Positions 28,419 through 36,300 of a DNA stretch of 64,000 nt are shown here, one piece after another. This DNA comes from Candidatus Marinamargulisbacteria bacterium SCGC AG-410-N11. Its GTDB lineage: Bacteria > Margulisbacteria > Marinamargulisbacteria > GCA-2716485 > AG-410-N11. The DNA is taken from positions 62,001 to 126,000 of the forward strand of contig QFBS01000001.1 in assembly GCA_003265895.1 (NCBI GenBank). The letters are read 5' to 3'. The notes under the pieces were generated by a model. It did no database searches, was not told the origin of the DNA, and was given only the letters and a program-made list of their open reading frames with translations. Numbering within the stretch: position 1 is the first letter of the stretch; every line of letters starts with the position of its first letter. The position numbers were made by a program, and so were the translations under genes.

Positions 28419-28901
28419 TTATGAATTAGAAACTTTTTTAAAGAAAATATCTTTTTCTTTTTGTTCCATTCCTTCTTGAAGTGTCGTTTTTTCTTCAGAG
28501 TTAGTGATAGTAACTTGATTCGGAGTAAATAAGAAAATATTTTCTCCAATTTTCATCATATGACCATTAATGGCATATGCAGTACCACATACAAAGTCAA
28601 TTAAACGTTTGCTAGATGTAGCATCTAAAAACTTTAAGTTAACAATAACTGGATTATTTTCACGAAGATGAGTAGCGATTAATAATGAATCTTCATAAAT
28701 TTTAGGTTCTTCAACTTTAATTTGAGACATAGAGAACTTTTTAGCATTTTTAGTATGGATCAGAGAACCTTGAAATGGCTTACTTTTTTTAGTAATTATG
28801 GGCTCCTCTTCTGGCATATTTGCCACCGGTTGCTCATTAAATAGTTCTTTTTCTTCTTTAAAACCAAAGAAAACCTTCACCTTCTCTAAAAAATCATCCA
28901 T
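28419..28901 (-). CDS. sepF: Cell division protein SepF
   Basis: This 160-residue protein starts with an amphipathic segment (MDDFLEKVKVFFGFKEE) that in SepF binds the membrane. A variable linker of about 70 residues follows, then the conserved C-terminal fold: EDSLLIATHLRENNPVIVNL, DATSSKRLIDFVCGTAYAI and GENIFLFTPNQVTI. SepF polymerises into arcs and tethers FtsZ to the membrane. It is known mainly from Gram-positives and Cyanobacteria. An excellent ribosome site, AAAGGAG, precedes the ATG on the minus strand. The yggS gene ends 14 bases upstream, the same pairing as ylmE-sepF in Firmicutes. Confidence 0.92.
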   Translation of the reverse strand: MDDFLEKVKVFFGFKEEKELFNEQPVANMPEEEPIITKKSKPFQGSLIHTKNAKKFSMSQIKVEEPKIYEDSLLIATHLRENNPVIVNLKFLDATSSKRLIDFVCGTAYAINGHMMKIGENIFLFTPNQVTITNSEEKTTLQEGMEQKEKDIFFKKVSNS

Positions 28902-28915
28902 TTCATTCTCCTTTG

Positions 28916-29584
28916 TTATTTAAAAATAGCACGGCCCAACCGAATAAGATTGGCACCTTCTTCAATCGCAATATTATAATCATTACTCATTCCCATACTT
29001 AAATAGGATAGAGTGGGGTGACGCGTTTGAAGATCATCAAATAACTGCTTACCTTGTCTAAACAAAGGACGCAAATCTTCTGACCTATCAATATAAGGCA
29101 TCATTGTCATTATACCTTTAATTTTTAAATTTGGAAAAGAAAAGATTTTTTCTTCTTGATTTAACACTTCAGAAATTGAAAATCCAAATTTTTGATCTTC
29201 ATTTGCAATATTAACTTGAATAAAAATAGCCGTAGGATGACTTGAATTTGAAATCTCATTTAGTTTTTCCAGTAACCGAATACTATCTACAGAGTCAATC
29301 GACGAAAAAAGCTGGCTGGCTTTTTTTGCTTTATTACGTTGTAAGTGTCCAATAAAATGCCATTCGATATTAGGGTTATTTAAAGAATGAATTTTTTGTT
29401 CAGCATCTTGAATTTTATTTTCTCCAAATAGAGTAATTCCAGATTTAATAACCGAATCAATTTGCTCTAATGTTGCATATTTAGTGGCAATCATTAGGTG
29501 AATGGGGTAGTTTATTTTATTCGATTTAGTAATCGATTGGATATTAGATTGTATATGTTGAATATTTTTTTGTATTTGGTCCAT
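28916..29584 (-). CDS. yggS: PLP homeostasis protein YggS/YlmE
   Basis: This 222-residue PLP-binding barrel protein carries the Schiff-base lysine K35 in MIATKYATLEQI, the segments FGENKIQDAEQKI, WHFIGHLQRNKAKKA, IFIQVNIANEDQKFGF and IKGIMTMMPY, and ends with LSMGMSNDYNIAIEEGANLIRLGRAIF. The family balances free pyridoxal phosphate and amino-acid pools and has no clear catalytic reaction. It lies immediately before sepF, an arrangement retained across distant phyla. The 82 bases between it and sfsA contain no clear ribosome site near the ATG. Confidence 0.95.
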   Translation of the reverse strand: MDQIQKNIQHIQSNIQSITKSNKINYPIHLMIATKYATLEQIDSVIKSGITLFGENKIQDAEQKIHSLNNPNIEWHFIGHLQRNKAKKASQLFSSIDSVDSIRLLEKLNEISNSSHPTAIFIQVNIANEDQKFGFSISEVLNQEEKIFSFPNLKIKGIMTMMPYIDRSEDLRPLFRQGKQLFDDLQTRHPTLSYLSMGMSNDYNIAIEEGANLIRLGRAIFK

Positions 29585-29666
29585 ATTGAATCACTTGTTT
29601 AGTATATAATGCAAGCTGTAAAAATAGCTAGCGTTAAGTTACTCATATAAGTTGGAAGAGATTAGT

Positions 29667-30368
29667 TTAGACATAGGATAGATCAACGTTAACTAAAGAA
29701 CCAACTTGAATATCAGGGGGTGAGATTAATGTATCATAACAATAGACAGTTACGCCGCTGGCAACAGCTTTTTTTAATAGATTTGCATAATCAGGATCTA
29801 TTTCATGAGCGGGTCTAAATATCTTAGCATCTGATCGTTGAATTAGATAAAACATACTGGCCTTTTGTCCCTGTTCTACAACCTTGATAAGGTCACTGAT
29901 ATGTTTTTGGCCACGTTTGGTTATTGCATCTGGAAACTCATAAAAAGATTCATTAACAAGGGTTACGGATTTAACTTCTATATAATGGTTGATGTTCTGG
30001 TTTGATAGTAAGAAATCGAAACGACTGTTTAAAAAAGAAACTTCTCGTTGAATAGATTCATACACGGAAAGATCCGGTATGATATTTTGTTTAAGGGCAT
30101 CATGGACAATATTGTTAGCACGTTGTGGATTAATGCCAATCCAGCAACTACCACTATGAATAAATTCAAGAGTATAATCTAGTTTACGTTTTGGGGAGGG
30201 GTTAAAGTCAACAAGGACTCTTGCATTTTCTGCTAAACAACTTTTAAGAGATCCTGTATTTGGGCAATAAGCACAGATGATTTGTCCATTTTCGAGTTTT
30301 ATATCCGCAAAAAAGCGTTTATAACGTTTAAGAAAAAAACCATTGAGTAAACGATCAGTTTGAATCAT
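29667..30368 (-). CDS. sfsA: SfsA family DNA/RNA nuclease-like protein
   Basis: This 233-residue protein is a complete SfsA. It has the OB-like N-terminal domain with LLNGFFLKRYKRFFADI and YCPNTGSLKSCL, and then the nuclease-like domain with SRFDFLLSNQNINHYIEVKSVTLV, DAITKRGQKHISDL and FYLIQRSDAKIFRPA ending in DPDYANLL. E. coli SfsA was first linked to maltose metabolism and later described as a nucleic-acid-binding or nuclease protein. The E-x-K of IEVKSV fits a PD-(D/E)xK active site. TATAAT lies only ten bases before the ATG, leaving little or no leader. Confidence 0.93.
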   Translation of the reverse strand: MIQTDRLLNGFFLKRYKRFFADIKLENGQIICAYCPNTGSLKSCLAENARVLVDFNPSPKRKLDYTLEFIHSGSCWIGINPQRANNIVHDALKQNIIPDLSVYESIQREVSFLNSRFDFLLSNQNINHYIEVKSVTLVNESFYEFPDAITKRGQKHISDLIKVVEQGQKASMFYLIQRSDAKIFRPAHEIDPDYANLLKKAVASGVTVYCYDTLISPPDIQVGSLVNVDLSYV

Positions 30369-30411
30369 AATAGTGAATTATATCAAAATACAATAGATTT
30401 AAAAAAGTTAA

Positions 30412-30999
30412 ATGAAAATACCGATTATTATTTTTTTTATTGTTTTAGTAAGTTTAGTAGCGATTAAGTGGGTGTTACCAGGATCCTTAAGGTTTTTGGG
30501 TAATCAGTTGGTGTATACAACAGATCTAGCAAAGTCAGATGCTATTGTTGTGTTAAGTGGCGGATTAGGAAACAGGACAAAGCTGGGTATTGATCTTTAC
30601 AAGAAAGGGCTAAGTTCCAAATTGATTTTATCAGGAGGTCAATTATTTAGAGAGCTGGCTGCTGCTGATTTAATGTCAGAATATGCATTAGAACTAAATG
30701 TTAAGAAGGAAGATATTGTATTGGAGAGACAGTCTCAAAGTACCTATGAAAATGCCACTTTTACGTTGAAAAAGTTACAACAGTTAAATATTCGTTCAAT
30801 AATAGTAGTTACCAGTAATTTTCATACTAAGCGATCATTTAAGATATTTCAAAAGGTACTAAAAGGTAGCGATATTAAGATTCAAATAACAGGATCAGAA
30901 GATAATATCGATTACGATCAATGGTGGAAAGACTATGAATCATCTCAAAAGATATTAACAGAGTGTTTTAAATCAATTGTATACAAAATAATACACTAA
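30412..30999 (+). CDS. YdcF/DUF218 family protein
   Basis: This 195-residue protein has one N-terminal membrane helix (residues 3-20) and a DUF218/YdcF Rossmann-like domain. The domain shows DAIVVLSGGLGNRTKLGIDL, KLILSGGQ, YALELNVKKEDIVLE and STYENATFTLKKL, with ending VVTSNFHTKRSF. The family includes SanA and ElyC, which affect envelope barrier function and peptidoglycan precursor metabolism, and YdcF, which binds SAM. I infer an envelope-related role with the domain on the periplasmic side. It diverges from sfsA across 43 bases and ends next to the tandem-repeat island. Confidence 0.85.
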   Translation: MKIPIIIFFIVLVSLVAIKWVLPGSLRFLGNQLVYTTDLAKSDAIVVLSGGLGNRTKLGIDLYKKGLSSKLILSGGQLFRELAAADLMSEYALELNVKKEDIVLERQSQSTYENATFTLKKLQQLNIRSIIVVTSNFHTKRSFKIFQKVLKGSDIKIQITGSEDNIDYDQWWKDYESSQKILTECFKSIVYKIIH

Positions 31000-31021
31000 C
31001 CCCAAAAAACAAACATAAAAT

Positions 31022-31475
31022 CAAACCACCCCAAAAAAGACCGCGCAGCGAAAAAAGAAAAAAAACTAAACGTGAGTGAGAGTCTTAAAATATATCCACA
31101 TGGAACTATCAAAAAATAAACCACCCCCAAAAAGACCGCGCAGCGAAAAAAGAATAAAAAACTAAATGTGAGAGAGAGTCTTAAAATATATCCGCATGGA
31201 ACTATCAAAAAATAAACCACCCCCAAAAAGACCGCGCAGCGAAAAAAGAATAAAAAACTAAATGTGAGAGAGAGTCTTAAAATATATCCGCATGGAACTA
31301 TCAAAAAATAAACCACCCCCAAAAAGACCGCGCAGCGAAAAAAGAATAAAAAACTAAATGTGAGAGAGAGTCTTAAAATATATCCGCATGGAACTATCAA
31401 AAAATAAACCACCCCCAAAAAGACCGCGCAGCGAAAAAAGAATAAAAAACTAAATGTGAGGGAGAGTCTTAAAAT
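31022..31475. repeat. Five tandem copies of a 96-bp repeat
   Basis: The core CCGCGCAGCG occurs at 31041, 31136, 31232, 31328 and 31424, giving spacings of 95, 96, 96 and 96 bases. Units 2-5 are almost identical. Unit 1 is more diverged, and a partial copy seems to precede it at 31000-31021. Each unit also contains AACCACCCCCAAAAAGA, GAGAGTCTTAAAATA and TATATCCGCATGG. The units abut without spacers, so this is not a CRISPR array. Local GC clusters stand out in AT-rich surroundings. It fills the gap between the YdcF-family gene and the surface-protein operon. Confidence 0.93.
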
Positions 31476-31583
31476 AGAGTCAGGTGGCTATATTTTTTTA
31501 AGCCCAAGAGCCCGGAGCGAACAGCGCAGGGTGTGGAGTTAAATTAAAAAATATATCCGCATGGCACTATTTTAAGATTCTCC
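31461..31583. repeat. Imperfect 40-bp inverted repeat with GC-rich centre
   Basis: The left arm 31461-31500 (starting GGAGAGTCTTAAAATAG) and the reverse complement of 31544-31583 (starting GGAGAATCTTAAAATAG) agree at 33 of 40 positions by my count. The 43-base centre is GC-rich (GCCCGGAGCG, CAGCGCAGGG). The RNA or single strand could fold into one long hairpin. Parts of both arms are found inside the neighbouring 96-bp unit, so the element and the tandem array are related. It looks like a palindromic intergenic element, perhaps MITE-like or a structured RNA. No gene overlaps it. Confidence 0.8.
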
Positions 31584-31664
31584 CTTTGGGGAATATATCT
31601 AGAAATTTCTATACAATATTTTTTTTAAATAACTCGATATCCATATTAAGGTGAAAAAGAAGCT

Positions 31665-31670
31665 TATAAT
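31665..31670 (+). promoter_or_regulatory. Possible -10 box before surface-protein operon
   Basis: A perfect TATAAT lies 33 bases before the ATG at 31703, followed by a purine-rich ribosome site (AGGGGGAG). The -35 region at correct spacing is poor, so the promoter call is tentative. Sequence between 31584 and 31702 holds no gene. Confidence 0.35.
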
Positions 31671-31702
31671 AACAATGTTATTTAGGGGGAGAAAGTTTTA
31701 CA

Positions 31703-32359
31703 ATGGTTAAAGAATCGTATCGTAAAAAAGACATAAAAAAAACGAATAACAAAACGATAATAGGATTAATTATCCTAACTTTTTGTATAAGTATTTTCTT
31801 TTCATCTTCAATTTTTGCAAAAACTGAAAATAAAATTGATATTCAAAATTCATATGTTCAGTCTGGTATAACAAATAAATGGGCGGCGGGTTTAAAGGGG
31901 ATTTATGCAAAATTAAAGCCATCAAATAATCAAACAAGTTTTCAAAATAGAAAAGATAAATTAATTATTGTAAATGCAGGATTTAGTGCGGTAAAAAATA
32001 GTGTTGCTCTAGGCTTTCAGGATTTGCAAATGATGGAAGATGAAGAGAATGTAGAACCAAAAGTAATTGGAGATGCTCTTTGTTACCCAAATCCATTTAG
32101 GCAAGCTACAGGGACAACATTAGGGTACGAACTATCTAAAGATATGGATATCGATATATACTTATATAATATGATGGCTCAATTAATTGCCAAGAAAACG
32201 TATAGTAAGCAAACTGATGGTGGTCACGGTGGATATAATACATTAAATTTGGAAGCAAACTTTTTAGACGGTAAAATGTTATCAGCGGGAGTTTATTTTT
32301 ATTTGATTGTTCATAATGATAAAGTTTTGGCTAAAGGAAAAATGGCGGTGAAACCATAA
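31703..32359 (+). CDS. Exported protein with FlgD-like/type A sorting-like C-terminal domain
   Basis: This 218-residue protein has a long basic N-terminus, then a hydrophobic stretch (residues 24-40) ending SSIFAKT, a likely signal peptide or anchor. The middle is Asn/Lys-rich and unremarkable. Residues about 122-218 form a FlgD-like Ig domain: DALCYPNPFRQATGTTLGYE, DIDIYLYNMMAQLIAK, a Gly-rich turn, and LSAGVYFYLIVHNDKVLAKG ending MAVKP. This domain type is the C-terminal sorting signal in type IX secretion and is also common at the ends of exported proteins in several phyla. It overlaps the barrel gene by one base. I infer that it is exported with the help of that barrel. Confidence 0.7.
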   Translation: MVKESYRKKDIKKTNNKTIIGLIILTFCISIFFSSSIFAKTENKIDIQNSYVQSGITNKWAAGLKGIYAKLKPSNNQTSFQNRKDKLIIVNAGFSAVKNSVALGFQDLQMMEDEENVEPKVIGDALCYPNPFRQATGTTLGYELSKDMDIDIYLYNMMAQLIAKKTYSKQTDGGHGGYNTLNLEANFLDGKMLSAGVYFYLIVHNDKVLAKGKMAVKP

Positions 32360-33375
32360 TGAAATTTAAGACACTAATGATAAATGTAATATGTTTGATA
32401 CTAGTAAGTATAATAGGTATCCATAGTTATGCCGCTGAGTTTTTTGATCATACCCAAGTTGGATCATCAGCAAGAACAATTCGGATTGGACATATAGAGG
32501 GATTTGGAGTAGCTTCCAATGGCGTTTTTGATAATCCTGCGTCATTATATAAGACAAAATATTTGTCAGCATCAATGTTTACTACTCGCTTTATTAACGA
32601 TATTTTGTATTATAATGGATCTGTATCTGTTAGACTTCCGATTGGTACAGTAGGTTTTGGTTATATGGCGCAAGAAATTGATGATATAAAGAAAACATAT
32701 AAGAACGAATTCGATAGAATTGCGATCCAGAGCGTGTTTAATCAGCGACGTGCTGTATCAAAGTTCTCTTATCAATATTCGTATTCAGATTTAGTTCATT
32801 TAGGAGCTACTTATTCAATATTTACAATGAAAATGGATTCAGTAGAGGGGACGGGGCAGAATTTAGATATAGGTTTATTTTTTGATATGAAACAATTTGA
32901 TGTTTCATTTGCATTAAAAAATTTAATTTCATCAAAAAAAGTTGAATATACAGATTCAGGTCCAGACACTATCATTGATAATTGGGGTAGGGAAGTTACT
33001 TATAGTAGTGCCGGTCAAAAAGAAAATTTAGAACTGCAAGGAATATGTTCGTTATCTTGGCATTACCGATTTATTAAATTATATAGTCAGATTAAAATGT
33101 CTGGAGAGGAACGAGTCTATAGTAAATCGTTTGGTGCAGAATTTATACCACTAAAATTTATTCAGGTATCAATGGGCCTAAATGAAACCCCTGTATTTAG
33201 AGTTTTAGGCGATGAAAAAGGAGAATTAGTGATAGATCGTTCCATTACGGCAGGTGTCGGTTGTGATTTATGGGGCGTTTCACTGGATTATGCCTATCAA
33301 AAAGAGTTAGAATCAAAGATAGTACATAAAGAATATAAAGATAAGCATTATTTTTCGATTGGCTTATCTTTTTAA
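32359..33375 (+). CDS. PorV/UPF0164-type outer-membrane beta-barrel protein
   Basis: This 338-residue protein has a cleavable signal peptide (residues 1-25, ending HSYAAEF) and an N-terminal GSSARTIRIGHIEGFGVASN followed by VFDNPASLY. This is the standard entry of PorV/PorQ-like barrels of the FadL-related group. The rest alternates amphipathic strands, and the last residues DKHYFSIGLSF end in phenylalanine, the usual outer-membrane assembly signal. In Bacteroidetes, PorV shuttles sorting-domain cargo in type IX secretion. It sits between a sorting-domain-like protein and a giant adhesin in one operon. This is the best evidence for an outer membrane in this organism. Confidence 0.82.
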   Translation: MKFKTLMINVICLILVSIIGIHSYAAEFFDHTQVGSSARTIRIGHIEGFGVASNGVFDNPASLYKTKYLSASMFTTRFINDILYYNGSVSVRLPIGTVGFGYMAQEIDDIKKTYKNEFDRIAIQSVFNQRRAVSKFSYQYSYSDLVHLGATYSIFTMKMDSVEGTGQNLDIGLFFDMKQFDVSFALKNLISSKKVEYTDSGPDTIIDNWGREVTYSSAGQKENLELQGICSLSWHYRFIKLYSQIKMSGEERVYSKSFGAEFIPLKFIQVSMGLNETPVFRVLGDEKGELVIDRSITAGVGCDLWGVSLDYAYQKELESKIVHKEYKDKHYFSIGLSF

Positions 33376-33396
33376 GATGAAAATGAGAAAAGAGAA

Positions 33397-36300
33397 ATGA
33401 TGATTACAAGAGTATTTCAATTTTTCAAAGCTGTTTTAATAATGGTTAGTGTATTAACCATGTTACAAGCATCCTTAATTGCTGCATCTTCAGATTCCAA
33501 AACAACAATTACTTTTAGAGAAAGAGTCGGATCTGTAGAAAAAGTAGGTTATTTAGAGGGCGTATATCCGTCAGTGGAAGTGGGTCTTTATAAAAAGTCT
33601 GGTACTGTTTTAAAAGCAGAAGATCAATTATGGAAAGAAGATCATTCAAAAGTTTATTTTAATAACGGTTTTTTTAATTTAATTATAGGAAATGGTACTA
33701 ATCAAGTAGGTCATGTAACTTATATTAAAAATAAAAAGTATAATGTAGGAAATGATTTTAGTGCCAATTGGTTTTCAGTTACAAATAATATTGTGATTGG
33801 TTTGAAAGTGGGCGGAATAAAGAATCGGATTTTTGAGTTTGAATTATCTGCAATTCCTTATACTATTCGATCAAAGGTGTCCGAAACGGCTACAAATATG
33901 GATGCAAGTGTTCTTGTAACGGGAAATATTAAAGACCAAAGAACAGTCTTTAGTAAAACTGTAACGGTTAATGCAGATACTAGTTTAAGTGATCTGGTTT
34001 ATATCAAAAACGAAATCCCTAGAGTACTACTGGGTAGAAACCCCGAAAAAAAAGCGTTAGGTTTCTTAACTTTTAATAAAAGTCGTTTAAGCCAAATTCC
34101 TAACATAAGAGAGTCAGATATCGAAAAAGTATGGAAAAATTTAGATTTTCATGGATATATAAAGATTTTAGATGATAATACCAGTCAAGCTCATGTCATT
34201 CCGCCAGTAAATATTGATAACCATTTATTTTTAATTGATATGAAGCCTGTTTTATTAAAAAAATATAAAGAAGATCTTAGGAAAATATTTAAACAATATC
34301 TTGAAGAAACTGCAGGAATTGAAATCGATGGTTCTGTAAAAGCAACCGCTTATTTTAAAAATGGAAATCCTTTATTAGATACTTTTTCTTGGAAAAAGAG
34401 TAAACTAAACCCCAATTCTATTTATTTAACGGGCCGTAAACTGGGGATACAAAAATCAATGCCTCGTCATGATGTCCATGTAAAAGGCGCCATTAATGCT
34501 CATCAATACAAATTAAATGGATTCGACTTAGAGACAAGTTGGATAGTTACGGGTAATGGAACCAACCCAGAATCTAATATTTACACTAAGCCTAATACGA
34601 AAGTTGGTATAGATGTTTATTATCCGATCGAAGCAGTAGAGGTTAATGGCGGTATTAAACTAGGAGATCGTCATTCTGTAAAATTAGGTCAGAAAGTACC
34701 AACACAGCCAGGTACAATTATTTGGGATGGTAAAAACTTTAAAGGGTTTGTCAATAATAAGTGGGAAAATCTTTTGATCTTTGTAGGGAATGGTAAAAAG
34801 AATGAAATTGGCTTTCTAAAAAACTACAGAGAGTTAAATCGATCGCCATCATTCATTTGGGATACAGATACAAATCGTTTAAATATCGGCGTTGAAAAAT
34901 CAAATTCAAAAGTAAATATAGCAAGTAATCGATATGTCGATAAACTATTAAAGATTTCAACGGCTAATGTTGGAACTAAAAATCAGGTAGTTATGGAGAT
35001 AACAAATGACGGTCTGGTTGGTATTGGAACAACTCCAAATACCCATCTCGTTCAGGTAGCCGGTATTACAAATTCGGAGGATATGTTAGAGGGAGGACTT
35101 CCCATTAGACTCGTATATGCCTTAGGAACTTATTTTAAAAAGAATAAAGAAAAGGATATTTATTATCAAAGAGGGAACGTTGGGATTGGTATGCCAGATC
35201 CTACAAGTAACCTAGAAATAGCATCGCCATACAAGGAAGAAGATATTGATATACCGCTAAAAGATGCTGCGATTTCTATGGAATATGTAAAAGATGGTAC
35301 TCCCTTTACATATACTATGGGGGTAGATGCCGATGGTCCCGATGGTGTTTTCTTAATTGAAAATTCTTCAAAGTTAGGATCTACAAAGCCTCTTTTTGTG
35401 TCACAAGACGATCGCTTTGGAGTTGGTGTTTTACCGCCCGCTGCTAACTTGCATGTATCCGGAAACTTAGGATTAATTGTAAGTGGTGAAATCGATACAG
35501 CAACAGCTTCAGCCAGTTTACCGACAGAAGGCCCTGGTACTAGATTGAATTTTTATCCACGAAAAGGAGCCTTACGAATAGGCACTCTAGCTAACACATC
35601 TAAATTAGAAGGTAAAGAGTGGGATGAACGAAGAATTGGTGAATTATCAATATTGTTTGGGTTTAATAATGTAGCTAGTGGTACTTACACGTCATTAATT
35701 GGAGGTGCCAATAATGATTTAGAAGGTGCCTACTCTACCATTTTAGGAGGGTCAGATCATAATGTCCGTGGTTTTTTCGCGTTAGCATTAGGAGAAAAGA
35801 CAAAAATTAACCATCATGGTTCGTTTGCATGGAATGATTATGGATTTGGAATAGCAAAGCAAGCCCTAGAGACAGCTTCTCCAAATCAAGTTGTGATTAA
35901 TGCTATTTCTGGGGTCGGTATTGGGTCAAACCGAACGGATCTAAATGGAGAGCCTTCGTTATTAACGTTATCAGCAAGCGCCGTAATGAAGAGCGATTTT
36001 TTAGAAACTCTGCCTAACTATAAAGGGTTAACTCAAGAAACAGATGAGGATTTAAAAAATGTAAATAAAATTTGGCAACAATTAGTCAAGGATAATTATA
36101 TAGATTCCAATGGCCATTTTAAAAAGTTTATGACAAACTTTGATATTCCTACAAATTATATTGCTTATCCCTTTAGAGCTGAAATTTCAACATTTAATGT
36201 CTATAAAGAACTTAAAGCAATTTATCCTGCAAAAAGAGTAAGCCCTGATATGTTTGTTAATTTAATAACTATTCATGAAGATTTAGATGATTTTATAACG

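Noticed and set aside
30996-31418. A 140-codon minus-strand frame with a perfect 32-residue hydrophobic repeat
   Set aside because: It is produced by the 96-bp tandem array, whose period is a multiple of three. It has no ribosome site, and its repeats mirror DNA repeats exactly, so no protein-level selection is visible.
31022-31475. CRISPR array
   Set aside because: The 96-bp units are directly adjacent with no unique spacers, and no cas gene is in the window.
31703-33375. A complete type IX secretion system
   Set aside because: Only a PorV-like barrel and a sorting-like domain are present. No SprA, PorU, GldK-N or PorX/Y homologue is in the window.
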